Of a DNA stretch of 64,000 nucleotides, positions 25,454 to 35,234 are shown piece by piece. A program made the translations under genes and the position numbers. The notes beneath the pieces are model-generated. The model was given only the letters and a program-made list of their open reading frames with translations, did no database searches and was not told the origin of the DNA. Origin of the DNA: Bacteroidales bacterium (GTDB taxonomy: Bacteria > Bacteroidota > Bacteroidia > Bacteroidales > Paludibacteraceae); the NCBI GenBank assembly GCA_004557405.1, contig SFDZ01000003.1:123745-187744 (forward strand). The letters are read 5' to 3'. Positions within the stretch are counted from its first letter, which is position 1. Each line of letters begins with the position of its first letter.

Positions 25454-25488
25454 AAAGAGGCCGCCTGATTGTGTCGGGCAGCCTCTTT
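25454..25488. terminator. Bidirectional terminator between TSCPD and glgP
   Basis: AAAGAGGC and GCCTCTTT form the outer stem with a GCC/GGC continuation. T-rich sequence follows on the plus strand (TTTTGTTGTT) and on the minus strand (CTTTGTTGTTGTG). It serves two convergent genes. Confidence 0.85.
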
Positions 25489-25508
25489 TGTTGTTGATTA
25501 ACAAGCGT

Positions 25509-28073
25509 TTAGTTGGTGCGTTGCAACCAGCGAACGTAGCAGAAATCCATGCGGTGTGGCAGGTCGGCATTTTTCGGGAACATGCGGAACGCATATTTGT
25601 AGGTGCCGCCTTGCGCCAAGTTGTGTTCGAGTTTGAACGTCAACAGCGAACCTTCGCGTTTCACCAAATCGAACTCCTGTTTTTCCGAAATGTGCATTTT
25701 GCCCTTTTCGTCGGTGTAGGTCATCACCAACTCCAAACCGATGCACGAATCGTTCAACTCCTTGGTGTCGATTTGCGCTACCATTTCGCAACGGTCGCCC
25801 ACTTCGATATGACCGAAGTTATTGATTTCGAGCGATTTCAATTCTATTTCATCCCAATATTTAGCCACGCGTTGTTTCCAAGCAGCGATTTCTTTGGCTT
25901 TGGCGCAATCGTTGGCTTTGAGGGCTGCCGAACGTTTGGCCAGCGGTGCATAGAAACGCTCGATATAGTCGTCCATCATGCGTTTGGTGGTGAAACGCGG
26001 CGTGATTTCGGCAATCGATTTTTTGATGTAAGCAATCCACTCCGGCGAATAGCCTTTGGTATTTTTGGCAAAATAGAGCGGGATAATCTCGTTTTCGAGC
26101 ATACTGTAAATCGTGGCAGCATCAAGTTGGTCTTGGTGTTGCTGATTTTCGTACGTGCGCTTGTCGGTGAGAGCCCAACCGGCGCCTTCGACATAGCCTT
26201 CGAGCCACCAGCCGTCGAGTACCGAGAAGTTGAGCACGCCGTTCATCTGGGCTTTTTCGCCCGATGTGCCCGATGCTTCGAGCGGACGCGTCGGTGTGTT
26301 CAACCAAATATCCACACCCGAAACCAAACGTTTAGCAAGGCGCATATCGTAGTTTTCGAGGAAGATGATTTTGCCCAAGAATTGCGGCATACGCGATATT
26401 TCAATGATGCGTTTGATTAACGCCTGACCGCCACCATCGGCAGGATGCGCCTTACCGGTGTAGAGGAACTGCACGGGGTGAATCGGGTCGTTGACAATGC
26501 GTTCCAAACGTTCCAAGTCGGTAAAGAGCAGGTGCGCACGTTTGTAGGTGGCAAACCGACGGCCGAAACCGATAATCAGTGCATTCGGGTTGATGCGGTC
26601 GAGTATCGACACAATCTTCGACGGGTCTTGCTGCGTCTTCAGCCAATTCTCTTGGAACTGTGTTTTGATATAGTCTATCAATTTATTTTTCAGCGCAGTG
26701 CGCGTAGCCCAAATTTCGGCATCGGGCACGCTGTCGATTTTCGACCACACTTTCAGGTTCGATTGGTCGGCATAGAACTCCTTGCCGAAATATTTTTCGT
26801 ACACGGCTTTCCATTCCGACGCGGCCCAAGTAGGCATGTGTACACCGTTGGTAACGTAACTTACATGCAGTTCTTCGGGCAGATAGCCTTTCCAGATGGG
26901 CGAGAACATCTCTTGCGACACTTTGCCGTGCAGCCAACTTACGCCGTTCACCTCCTGACTCATGTTGCAGGCGAACACCGACATCGAGAATTTCTCCTGA
27001 CTGCCGGGATTTTCGCGACCCATATCGATAAATTCGTGCCACGAAATGCCTAATTTGGCAGGATATTCTCCCATGTACTTACCGAACAGGCTTTCGTCGA
27101 AAGCATCGTGGCCGGCAGGCACCGGCGTGTGGCAGGTATAGAGCGACGATGCGCGCACCACTTCCAATGCTTCCGAAATGTTCAATCCGCTCTGTACATA
27201 ATCGACCAGACGTTGCACGTTGATCAGTGCGGCATGTCCTTCGTTGCAGTGGTAAACCTGTTTGGTGATGCCCAATTTTTTCAGCATCAGCATACCGCCG
27301 ATACCGAGCATAATCTCCTGTTTCAGACGATTTTCCCAATCGCCGCCATAGAGTTGGTGCGTGATGGAACGATCCCACTCGCTGTTCATCTCCATGTCGG
27401 TGTCGAGCAGATAGAGCGACACGCGCCCTACAGCCACGCGCCAAACGTAGGCATACACCGTACGTCCGGGATAAGGCACTTCGACCACCAGCGGTTGGCC
27501 GTTTTCGTCCTTCACTTGCGTGATGGGCAGGCGGTTGAAGTTTTGCGCCTCGTAGTTGGCCACCTGCTGACCGTCCATCGTCAGCGTTTGTGTAAAGTAA
27601 CCGTAGCGATAGAGGAAACCGACGGCCGTCATGTCGATACTGCAGTCGGACGCCTCTTTCAGGTAGTCGCCGGCCAAAACACCCAGACCTCCCGAATAGA
27701 TTTTCAGGTGGTCGGTCAAGCCGTATTCCATGCTGAAATAAGCCACCGACGGTTTTTTCGTGGTCGGTTTCGTATCGACGTAAGCGCGAAATTCGGCATA
27801 AACGTCGTCTAAATTTTTCAGAAATTTCGCATCTTGCGAGAGTTCGTTAAAGCGCTCCACTTTCACTTTTTCGAGCATTGCCACCGGATTGTGGCGAACT
27901 TGGCTCCACAGTTTGGCGTCGATGCTGCGATAGAGCGACTTGGCGCTTACCGACCACACCCACCACAAGTTGAGCGACATTTCGTGCAGACGTTCCAAAT
28001 TTTTGGGGAGTCTGGTTTTCACTGTAACTTCAATCCAACTTGGATCGTTTACATGATTCACTTTCACTTCCAT
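25509..28073 (-). CDS. glgP: Alpha-glucan (glycogen) phosphorylase, short GT35 type
   Basis: This 854-residue protein has an N-terminal DUF3417-like region ([20 protein letters not shown]) and the phosphorylase landmarks [44 protein letters not shown] and [14 protein letters not shown]. The pyridoxal-phosphate lysine lies in [16 protein letters not shown]. It releases glucose 1-phosphate from the non-reducing ends of glycogen or maltodextrin in the cytoplasm. The gene starts 31 bases after the glycogen synthase stop, so synthesis and breakdown of the polymer are probably co-transcribed. Confidence 0.94.
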   Translation of the reverse strand: MEVKVNHVNDPSWIEVTVKTRLPKNLERLHEMSLNLWWVWSVSAKSLYRSIDAKLWSQVRHNPVAMLEKVKVERFNELSQDAKFLKNLDDVYAEFRAYVDTKPTTKKPSVAYFSMEYGLTDHLKIYSGGLGVLAGDYLKEASDCSIDMTAVGFLYRYGYFTQTLTMDGQQVANYEAQNFNRLPITQVKDENGQPLVVEVPYPGRTVYAYVWRVAVGRVSLYLLDTDMEMNSEWDRSITHQLYGGDWENRLKQEIMLGIGGMLMLKKLGITKQVYHCNEGHAALINVQRLVDYVQSGLNISEALEVVRASSLYTCHTPVPAGHDAFDESLFGKYMGEYPAKLGISWHEFIDMGRENPGSQEKFSMSVFACNMSQEVNGVSWLHGKVSQEMFSPIWKGYLPEELHVSYVTNGVHMPTWAASEWKAVYEKYFGKEFYADQSNLKVWSKIDSVPDAEIWATRTALKNKLIDYIKTQFQENWLKTQQDPSKIVSILDRINPNALIIGFGRRFATYKRAHLLFTDLERLERIVNDPIHPVQFLYTGKAHPADGGGQALIKRIIEISRMPQFLGKIIFLENYDMRLAKRLVSGVDIWLNTPTRPLEASGTSGEKAQMNGVLNFSVLDGWWLEGYVEGAGWALTDKRTYENQQHQDQLDAATIYSMLENEIIPLYFAKNTKGYSPEWIAYIKKSIAEITPRFTTKRMMDDYIERFYAPLAKRSAALKANDCAKAKEIAAWKQRVAKYWDEIELKSLEINNFGHIEVGDRCEMVAQIDTKELNDSCIGLELVMTYTDEKGKMHISEKQEFDLVKREGSLLTFKLEHNLAQGGTYKYAFRMFPKNADLPHRMDFCYVRWLQRTN

Positions 28074-28104
28074 AATTTTTTTTATTAGGGGTTTGAGTTG
28101 TTAA

Positions 28105-29730
28105 TTATTTTTCTACTTTTTTCAGTGCTATTTCGTAGGCTTGGTAATAATATTCGATGAACGATTTCCACAGCGCTTTTTGCGACAAGGCCAACGCTTT
28201 GGCGCGTATTTTGTTCTGCGCCACGGCCGACAGATTGGCATACTCGGCCATCATGCCGGCAACGGCGGCTACCACTTCGTGATAATTGTAGTCGGAGCGA
28301 TGCACCACACCAACGCCATCGGCAATATCGACCGACATGGGCGATGCCCATTGTCCGAAGCCCGACAAATCGGTGGTGATGGTCGGAATGCCGAACGCCA
28401 CACTCTCGAGCGGCGTGTAACCCCACGGCTCGTAGTACGACGGATAGGCCGTCAGGTCGAAACCGACCAACAGACTATAATAAGCGGTGTTGAAAATGCC
28501 ATCGGTGCCGTTCAAATAGGTCGGCACAAATATCACTTTGACGGGTTCTTCCTTGCGATTGGTGAGGTGGAACCAATGGATGGCGTTGAGAATGCGGTCG
28601 TTCCACGGCTCGACGAGATTGTGCGTTACAAACGGATTGTCGAGCGGCTGTTGCGTGCGCCGTTTCAGTTTGTCGCGCAAGTCGGCACGTGCGCCGTTCG
28701 ACCACGCCGGCACCAGCACAAAAGCCACCACTTCGCGCGAGAGCGGCCGTTGCGACAGCAGTTTCAGCGATTCGACAAACACGTCGATGCCTTTGTTTTT
28801 GTATTCGTAACGTCCCGATGTCGAAACGAACATCACATTGTCGTTCAGTTTGTAACCGAGCAGTGCTTCGGCCACGGTGCGCAGTTTTTCGCGGGCGTTC
28901 TTGCGGGCAGCATCGAACATCACGCCCTTCGGCACGAAGTCGTCTTCGAAACCGTTTGGTGTGATAATGTCGGCCGGTTTGTCGAGCAGTTGCGCACATT
29001 CGCGGCCGGTGATGTCGCTCACCGTAGTGAAGCAATCAGCCCAATGGGCGGCCGTTTTTTCGACCGAGTGTTTGGCCACCATATTCAAATCGCGAGCCAT
29101 GCCGTCGCCGTCGTATTCGGTCAGATAGTCGTACAACGGCTTGTGGTTGCCTGCGATGGAGCGGCCTATCGAGGTGGCGTGCGTTGTAAACACCGTGGCC
29201 ACGTTCGGCATGAAGTGTTTGATATACAAGCCGCCAAACGCCGTCATCCATTCGTTGAAGTGGGCAACGATTTTTTTGCTGCCAATTTTGTGGAAACGCA
29301 CAAAACTTTCGACCACCTTGCCTGCGGCGTAGCCAAACATCGACGAGTCGTCGTAGTCGCCGTAGGCTTGAATGGAATCGACGCCGAACCATTGCCAATA
29401 GTCGCCGTAGATTTTGTTTTTTTCGATCAGGAATGGTTTGAAATCGACCAAAATGACCAACGGACGTCCGCACACGTTCCAGCGCCCTACGCGCACCGAC
29501 AAGCCGTCGTGTTGTTGCGCATAGTCGACCCAATCGCTGCAGTCGTCGGTGTCGATAAAATCGGGTGATTCGTGTTCCTGCCAGATGTCGGGACCGATGA
29601 AGAAAAGATGGTCGCCAATTTTGGTTTGCAATGTGCGTGCGCGCGTCGAAAGTACGGTGTAGATGCCGCCGACTTTGTTGCACACTTCCCAACTTGTTTC
29701 GAAAATATAATCGGGTGTCAGATGTTTCAT
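28105..29730 (-). CDS. Glycogen synthase, GT3 (eukaryotic-like) family
   Basis: This 541-residue protein matches GYS-type synthase rather than bacterial GlgA. It starts IFETSWEVCNKVGGIYTVLSTRA, with DHLFFIGPDIW, HFNEWMTAFGGLYIKH, TTHATSIGRSIAGNH, TTVSDITGRECAQLL, ITPNGFEDDFVPKG, and the nucleotide-sugar site YYEPWGYTPLESVAFGIPTITTDLSGFG. GT3 synthases use UDP-glucose in eukaryotes; the donor in Bacteroidota is less certain. It elongates alpha-1,4-glucan chains in the cytoplasm. The gene leads a two-gene unit with glgP. A -7 TAATTTTG element lies 27 bases upstream. Confidence 0.93.
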   Translation of the reverse strand: MKHLTPDYIFETSWEVCNKVGGIYTVLSTRARTLQTKIGDHLFFIGPDIWQEHESPDFIDTDDCSDWVDYAQQHDGLSVRVGRWNVCGRPLVILVDFKPFLIEKNKIYGDYWQWFGVDSIQAYGDYDDSSMFGYAAGKVVESFVRFHKIGSKKIVAHFNEWMTAFGGLYIKHFMPNVATVFTTHATSIGRSIAGNHKPLYDYLTEYDGDGMARDLNMVAKHSVEKTAAHWADCFTTVSDITGRECAQLLDKPADIITPNGFEDDFVPKGVMFDAARKNAREKLRTVAEALLGYKLNDNVMFVSTSGRYEYKNKGIDVFVESLKLLSQRPLSREVVAFVLVPAWSNGARADLRDKLKRRTQQPLDNPFVTHNLVEPWNDRILNAIHWFHLTNRKEEPVKVIFVPTYLNGTDGIFNTAYYSLLVGFDLTAYPSYYEPWGYTPLESVAFGIPTITTDLSGFGQWASPMSVDIADGVGVVHRSDYNYHEVVAAVAGMMAEYANLSAVAQNKIRAKALALSQKALWKSFIEYYYQAYEIALKKVEK

Positions 29731-29756
29731 TGGTAAACGGTTACAATTTGCGGACG

Positions 29757-29764
29757 CAAAATTA
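29757..29764 (-). promoter_or_regulatory. -7 element TAATTTTG of the glycogen synthase operon
   Basis: The minus-strand octamer matches TAnnTTTG, 26 bases before the ATG at 29730. No -33 TTTG is seen at the expected distance. Confidence 0.5.
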
Positions 29765-29896
29765 CAAAATAAATATGAGAAATCGGGTATAGTTGTCCAT
29801 CATTTTGCAAAAATCATTATGTTTTGCAGCATATTTCCACAAAAAACCTGCTCTACAAGCATGTTTTAGCGATTTTTTTTATTGTTGTCATCTGAC

Positions 29897-29931
29897 AAAA
29901 AAAAGCAGGGACGCGCCATGCGCATCCCTGC
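29897..29931 (-). terminator. Terminator of the GH13 lipoprotein gene, REP-like hairpin
   Basis: GCAGGGA and TCCCTGC with an inner GCG/CGC-type stem are followed on the minus strand by eight T residues. The stem resembles the REP palindromes near 47.6 and 49.5 kb (AGGGACGCG core). Confidence 0.85.
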
Positions 29932-29952
29932 AACCGGTAACCGAACAACTAT

Positions 29953-32325
29953 TTATTCGGCACACCAAAGCACTTCGAAGCCGTACGGCGGCAATACGAT
30001 GCGGAGTTTTCCGCCTGCTATTTCGTAGCCGTGCGCAAAAGCGGCGTTCATCTCTTTGCCGCCAAATTCGTCGGTGGAGATTGCAAATAGTTGTTCGCTC
30101 GGCGAGTTGTTGAGCATCACAACGGCTGTTTGACCAAAATATTTGCGTGCGTAAATCCATGTCGTGTCGGTAACGGCGATGGTACGAAAATCGCCAAACA
30201 GTAGCGCAGGCACGTTCAGACGCAATTTGTTGAGCCGACTCACCGTGGTAAAGAGTTTTTCTTCGCGGTTGTTCCAATCGTCGAACCGCATCATGCGGCG
30301 GCAGTCGGGGTCGTTGGCGCCGGTCATACCGATTTCGTCGCCATAGTAGATGACGGGCACACCGGGAATGGTGGAGTTAAATGCATGGAACAGAGCGAGT
30401 TTGTCGTATGCCACGCTGTCGGTGATGCCGAGTTCGCGTGTCCACGCCGAGGCTTTGGCATCTTCGCCCACTTTGAGGTCGCCCGACGCCATGGCCATGA
30501 AACGCGGTTTGTCGTGATTGCCGCTGATGTAGCCCATCAGGTTGTGCGCGCCATACACTTTCAGGCTGCTGCGCAAAATGTTGTCCAAGCGGGTGAGTGT
30601 GCCGCCGCTGTAGCCGTTGAATGCCGAAGTGGCTTCGTCGAACACATTGAAGTCGAATTGACCATCGAGCATGCCGCTGTTCACATAACTTGCCATCAGT
30701 TCGGGGCTGCCATACGATTCGCCTATTTGATAGAACGTGCCTTGCGGATTGTGTTGTTTCAGGCGGTGTGTCAGTTCGCGCCAATACTCTTCGTTGACAT
30801 GTTTGCACGCATCGTGGCGGAAACCGTCGATGCCAAATTCGTCCATCCAATAGACTGCCGAATCGACCATCATATCGACCACAGCCGGATTGCCATAATC
30901 GAGCGACGGCATAAAGTCGTCGAACCATGTGGTGAGGCGTTGTTCGTCCCACAAAGCGATGTTTTTGCGTCCATCGGGCAGATAGAGCGCCGTGGCAAAC
31001 TCCGGATGATTTTTGTATAGCGGATGGTCTTGATGCACATGATTGGCCACATAGTCGAGCAAGATGTTGATGTCGTGTTCGTGTGCATCGGCCACAAGCG
31101 CTTTCAGTTCGTCGTTAGTGCCAAAGCGGAAATCGACTTGCGACGACGACACCGGCCAATAGCCGTGATAACCGGCAAATTTGGTATTGCCGACGGCATT
31201 GTAGCCATAGGGTTCGAGCGGATTCTGATTGAGTGGCGACACCCACAAAGCATTGACGCCCAGATGATTGAAATATCCATCGTCGATTTTTTGTTTCACG
31301 CCGGCCAGGTCGCCGCCCTGATAGTCGGCTTTCGGGTTCACATCGGGACGATTCATCGGGTGGTCGTTGGCGGTATCGCCGTTTTTGAATCGATCGACCA
31401 ACATAAAGTAGATGATGAGTGCGTGTTTGTCGTGTCGCGTCAGCAGGTCGGTGTCGGTCAGCACGGCGCCATAGTCGAGCGGCACCAAAATGTCGTTGCT
31501 CACGCCAAACTCGTTGGCTGCCCACACGCGCAGGTAGGAGCGTTCCAAGCGCGAAGCCTCGCACGGAATCTGCACCGCGATGCCGTTCTCCGACAGTTCG
31601 ACAAAGCCGTCGGGTAAGAGATAGTTTTGCCAATAGGCATACACGCGTTCCACCTTGTTTTTATAAGCGATGCGTACAGCATGTGCCGAGAAAGTGTCGG
31701 TGGCCAGCACCGGGAATTTCGCCTCGTTGCCATCGACCTGCATGATGGAATTGAACTTGCCGAAACCGTTATCGACTTTGGCCGGATTGTTGGCATCGTG
31801 GTTTTGGTCGCCATCGACATTGATTTGATAGAGATAGGTTCCGGGGCTCAGATGCAACGTAACTTCGTACAAACCATCGGCATTGAGTTGCATATCGGGC
31901 GTCATGGACGGCACCCAATTATTCATCTGACCAGCTATTTGCACGCGTTGCGGATGCGCGCCTTGCGGATTCCAAGTGAAACGATAGTCGATTTTGTCGC
32001 TTTTGCGTGCCGGCACCGAATAGGGCACGCCATCGACCCACAAACATACATTGGCAAAGGTGTACATCGGTTTGTCGGCCAAGAGGTTGACTGTCGATTT
32101 GTCGTCCGACAAAACGCACGTTACAGCGGCATCGCTGCAGGTTACCGAGTCGATGCGCGCGACATCCATCACAAAATCGGAAGTGTGCACAAGGTTGTCG
32201 CCCTCGTTGAGTGTCAGCAGCGTATTCAGTCCGACACAAACGCCCGAATCGGCAGGCAGACGGAGTGCGCGACTACACGAAAAGAGCGTCAGCGCAGCAA
32301 GCGAAAAGAACAGAACTTTTTTCAT
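29953..32325 (-). CDS. GH13 alpha-amylase-type lipoprotein with N-terminal carbohydrate-binding region
   Basis: This 790-residue protein has a signal peptide and lipobox (TLFSC, Cys17). Residues 25-280 are beta-rich and include an E-set/CBM48-like segment (QIAGQMNNWVPSM, GTYLYQINVDG). The GH13 barrel follows: IIYFMLVDRFKNGD, a YHGYWP region, DYVANHVHQDHP, the nucleophile in GIDGFRHDACKH, the acid in YQIGESYG, and the third aspartate in YISGNHDKPR. A C-terminal beta domain ends the protein. It should hydrolyse alpha-1,4-glucans at the cell surface or periplasm, as SusG does. It follows the SusA-like gene by 29 bases and has a terminator after it. No susC or susD gene is in the window. Confidence 0.9.
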   Translation of the reverse strand: MKKVLFFSLAALTLFSCSRALRLPADSGVCVGLNTLLTLNEGDNLVHTSDFVMDVARIDSVTCSDAAVTCVLSDDKSTVNLLADKPMYTFANVCLWVDGVPYSVPARKSDKIDYRFTWNPQGAHPQRVQIAGQMNNWVPSMTPDMQLNADGLYEVTLHLSPGTYLYQINVDGDQNHDANNPAKVDNGFGKFNSIMQVDGNEAKFPVLATDTFSAHAVRIAYKNKVERVYAYWQNYLLPDGFVELSENGIAVQIPCEASRLERSYLRVWAANEFGVSNDILVPLDYGAVLTDTDLLTRHDKHALIIYFMLVDRFKNGDTANDHPMNRPDVNPKADYQGGDLAGVKQKIDDGYFNHLGVNALWVSPLNQNPLEPYGYNAVGNTKFAGYHGYWPVSSSQVDFRFGTNDELKALVADAHEHDINILLDYVANHVHQDHPLYKNHPEFATALYLPDGRKNIALWDEQRLTTWFDDFMPSLDYGNPAVVDMMVDSAVYWMDEFGIDGFRHDACKHVNEEYWRELTHRLKQHNPQGTFYQIGESYGSPELMASYVNSGMLDGQFDFNVFDEATSAFNGYSGGTLTRLDNILRSSLKVYGAHNLMGYISGNHDKPRFMAMASGDLKVGEDAKASAWTRELGITDSVAYDKLALFHAFNSTIPGVPVIYYGDEIGMTGANDPDCRRMMRFDDWNNREEKLFTTVSRLNKLRLNVPALLFGDFRTIAVTDTTWIYARKYFGQTAVVMLNNSPSEQLFAISTDEFGGKEMNAAFAHGYEIAGGKLRIVLPPYGFEVLWCAE

Positions 32326-32354
32326 GATTTATTAGTTTTTTACAGATTAGAAAT

Positions 32355-34199
32355 TCATTTTTGGATGTGCAGCACCAGCACCGTTTTGGCCGGCACGCGG
32401 AGTGTTTCGCCCAAATCGATAGTCGTTTGCGTAGGCACTTCGACAGCTTGTTTGCCAACGATGTCGAACTCGTTGTAGCGCTGCAAATCGACCGTGCGTT
32501 CTTCGTCGCGATTGTTCATCACCACCATCACGGTGTCGTCGGCATTGTAGCGAAAATAGACATAGACACCATCGTTGGGCAGGAACTGACGCATTTTGCC
32601 CGTGTGCAGCGCGGTGCAGCCCTTGCGGAAATGCAACAAATTGCGCAAATAGTTGTAGATGTCATTCTCTTCGGCGGTGCGTTGTGCCGGGTCGAAAGCG
32701 TTGTGCTCATCGTCGCTCCAGCCGCCGGGGAAAGTGTGTCGCGATCCTTCGTAACTGCCGAGTTCGCTGTGCATCATCACCTCGTCGCCATAGAAAAACT
32801 GCGGATAACCGCGAATGGTCGAAATGACGGCAAAACCCATTTTCACCAAGCGCGCATCGCGGTGCATCAGTTCGGCGTAACGATCCATGTCGTGATTGTC
32901 GAGCATGTTCATCACAAAATTGACATCGGGATAGACAAAATCCTGCGCAAAGTGGTTGTAGTAGCGCAACGTGCCTTTGTCCCAGCCTTCGTCCTCCTTG
33001 AACGACCAATCGAAAATGTCGCGCAAAGTGAAATCCATCACGCTCTGCAAGCCGCTGTCGAAACCGTTTTTATTTTTCGCACCCATTTGGAAAAAGGCGT
33101 TTTGCGACGGACTTTTCACCCAACATTCGCCCACGATGGTCAGATTCGGATATTCGGCGTTGAACGCACGCATCAGCCGTGCGGCGTCCCAAATGTCGTT
33201 GTACGGATAGGTGTCGATGCGCAAGCCATCGATGCCGGCAAACTCGATCCAATAGGTGTAAGCCTGTCGCAAATAGTCGAAAACCAGCGGGTTAGCCAAA
33301 TTGTAATCGGGCATATTGTTGTCGAACCACCCTTTTTCGAGCAGCGTGATGTCGTATTCGCTCAAATCGGGATTCGTCCAGATGGAAACATTGTGATTGG
33401 TGCGCGTAAACTCCGGCCACTGATGGAACCAATCGTGCGCCGGCAGGTCTTTCATCCACCAATGCTCTATGCCACAATGATTTGGCACAACATCCATTAT
33501 CAGTTTCAGACCATGCACATGACACGAATCGGCCAAACGTTTGTAGTCGTCGTTCACGCCGAAACGCGGGTCGATTTTGTAATAATCGGTGCAGGCGTAA
33601 TGATGGTACGAATAACGCGTATCGTTGTCGTCGAACAGCGGCGTCGTCCACAACGCCGTCGCGCCGAGGTCGGCAATGTGCCCCAGATGGTCGATAATTC
33701 CTTGAATATCACCACCTTGCCGTTGATGCCAATCGCCACGCACCACACCTTGACGATATCCCGCCACATTGTCGTTCGACGGGTCGCCGTTGGCGAAACG
33801 GTCGGGCATGAGCAGATAGACAGCGTCCTGCGGACCAAAACTGCTGCGTTCGGCCGATCCGTCGGCACGTTTGCGCAACAGGTAATCGATTTTTTGACGT
33901 TTTTTACCGTTTGTTATAATAAGTTGATACATGCCGGGTTGGGCGTTTTTTGTATCGACATACACGAACAAATAGTTGGGATTGTCCGTTTTTTCGATGC
34001 GCACAATAGGCAATGCATCATCGGCAAAAGCCACATTGCAGGCCGCCACATCCGTACCATGCAACATCAGTTGCAGTTCGGTGTGCGCCATACCTGCCCA
34101 CCACGCCATCGGCTCGACACGGTCGGCCAACTGAACATTTTTTGCGACGGCCGTCATCGCCAAGCAGAGCGAAAGGCCGCAAATAAGCATTTTTTTCAT
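32355..34199 (-). CDS. GH13 neopullulanase/cyclomaltodextrinase, SusA-like
   Basis: The ATG at 34199 (MKKMLICGLSLCLAMTAVA) gives a 614-residue protein with a signal peptide; another in-frame ATG lies at 34208. An N-terminal immunoglobulin-like domain (residues 22-115) begins VQLADRVEPMAWWAGM, as in SusA. The barrel has VYLLMPDRFANGD, MDVVPNHCG, the nucleophile in GIDGLRIDTYPY, the acid in VGECW and NMLDNHDMDR. SusA-type enzymes cleave malto-oligosaccharides and pullulan in the periplasm. With the downstream GH13 lipoprotein it forms a small extracytoplasmic starch-degrading unit next to the glycogen genes. Confidence 0.92.
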   Translation of the reverse strand: MKKMLICGLSLCLAMTAVAKNVQLADRVEPMAWWAGMAHTELQLMLHGTDVAACNVAFADDALPIVRIEKTDNPNYLFVYVDTKNAQPGMYQLIITNGKKRQKIDYLLRKRADGSAERSSFGPQDAVYLLMPDRFANGDPSNDNVAGYRQGVVRGDWHQRQGGDIQGIIDHLGHIADLGATALWTTPLFDDNDTRYSYHHYACTDYYKIDPRFGVNDDYKRLADSCHVHGLKLIMDVVPNHCGIEHWWMKDLPAHDWFHQWPEFTRTNHNVSIWTNPDLSEYDITLLEKGWFDNNMPDYNLANPLVFDYLRQAYTYWIEFAGIDGLRIDTYPYNDIWDAARLMRAFNAEYPNLTIVGECWVKSPSQNAFFQMGAKNKNGFDSGLQSVMDFTLRDIFDWSFKEDEGWDKGTLRYYNHFAQDFVYPDVNFVMNMLDNHDMDRYAELMHRDARLVKMGFAVISTIRGYPQFFYGDEVMMHSELGSYEGSRHTFPGGWSDDEHNAFDPAQRTAEENDIYNYLRNLLHFRKGCTALHTGKMRQFLPNDGVYVYFRYNADDTVMVVMNNRDEERTVDLQRYNEFDIVGKQAVEVPTQTTIDLGETLRVPAKTVLVLHIQK

Positions 34200-34264
34200 G
34201 ATTATCAACTATTTAAGGTTATACGAATAGGGTTATTATCAATAAAATAAATTGGGCATTCGCA

Positions 34265-34459
34265 TCAACAGCATTCGGCCGGCGGCATCACGATGCTCAT
34301 CACAATGTACAGCAGCAATCCCGGAAATCCTGCCGAGAAAATGGTCAGAAACGCATACAAAATGCGCACGATGGTTACCTCCCAGCCGAAATATTCAGCA
34401 AAACCGGCACACACGCCGGCAATCATTTTGTTGTTCGATTTAGTTAGTTTTTTGTCCAT
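34265..34459 (-). CDS. PspC-domain membrane protein
   Basis: This 64-residue protein begins KKLTKSNNKMIAGVCAGFAEYFGWEVTIVRIL, the PspC N-terminal signature, followed by one long hydrophobic segment (AFLTIFSAGFPGLLLYIVMSIVMP). In enterobacteria PspC is an inner-membrane sensor of the phage-shock response. Short single-domain copies like this are frequent in Bacteroidota and their role is unknown. No other psp gene lies nearby. It precedes the SusA-like gene by 65 bases on the same strand; no promoter was recognised. Confidence 0.88.
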   Translation of the reverse strand: MDKKLTKSNNKMIAGVCAGFAEYFGWEVTIVRILYAFLTIFSAGFPGLLLYIVMSIVMPPAECC

Positions 34460-34506
34460 AGGTAGTAATAATTTTTGAGAAACAATTTAGAACCTTTCGG
34501 TTATGG

Positions 34507-35104
34507 TTATTGATTATAAAATTTATCTTCTTTCCAATTCAACGGATTATTTACAATATAGGTTTGTACCCTCGTTAATGCATCATTGTTGCGAATGATA
34601 CGGTCGTAAAAACGCGGTTGCCACGCAAATTCATATCCCAATCGGTGCACATGACGTGAAACCGCCGATTTGTACGCCCCGACAATGGATGACAATGTGC
34701 CCGACCCCTGATGTTGAAACCGGCGTTGCCCGATGGTTTTGGGGACGTCGCATGATGTTGGGACAACGCATGACGTAGAGACAACGCATGCGTTGTCTCT
34801 ACCGTTACAACCGTTTCCACCATCGTTATTTATTGCAATAATACCATGTATATGGTTGGGCATAACCACAAACGCATCCAATTTAACATTATCGAAATGG
34901 TTTTTCAATTCGTGCCACAAAAACATCGGCAATGACACCAATGGGCAATAATTGCATTTCACCATTTTTCATTTCGCCGAAATAATGATTTCGGTCTTTT
35001 GTACAAATGGTAACGAAATAGATGGCATTCCACCCGGAATCCCAATTTTGCAACCGGGTTGAAGGTATGCGGTATTTATTGTTGTATATTCCGTTGTGTT
35101 CCAT
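34507..35104 (-). pseudogene. REP-associated tyrosine transposase (RAYT), frameshifted
   Basis: Two reading frames join into one Y1-transposase-like protein. The first (from ATG 35104) has NGIYNNKYRIPSTRLQNWD, WNAIYFVTICTKDRNHYFGE and GVIADVF. The second continues LWHELKNHFDNV, the HUH motif VVMPNHIHGI, and the tyrosine region FAWQPRFYDRIIRNNDAL ending in YIVNNPLNW. The shift falls at a run of five T (34919-34923, read on the minus strand); four T would restore the frame. A Cys/Val/Thr-rich insert (about 34730-34810) replaces the usual linker and contains a perfect 28-bp palindrome. RAYT proteins act on REP palindromes, and such palindromes are present elsewhere in the window. A sequencing error at the homopolymer cannot be ruled out. 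Confidence 0.82.
34775..34802. repeat. Perfect 28-bp palindrome inside the RAYT pseudogene
   Basis: The sequence starts GTAGAGAC, centres on GCATGC and ends GTCTCTAC; each half is the exact reverse complement of the other. Partial direct copies of its arm (GACAACGCATGA) precede it at 34762-34773. Confidence 0.97.
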
Positions 35105-35234
35105 TTTTTTTCGGTGCTTGCAAATGCCTTTTACAACAATTTCCTGCCGAACGCCTTCTGCAGAATGCTTTGGCGCAACATCAGGCAAATATTTTGTGGG
35201 GCGATTTTAATTCTGCCATATATTTCCACTTTTT

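Noticed and set aside
29953-34199. Complete starch-utilisation (Sus) locus
   Set aside because: SusA-like and SusG-like enzymes are present, but no SusC, SusD, SusE/F or SusR gene lies in the window.
35105-35234. Possible small gene between metG and the RAYT pseudogene
   Set aside because: Short frames such as MAELKSPHKIFA end quickly and match nothing recognisable; no promoter element is seen.
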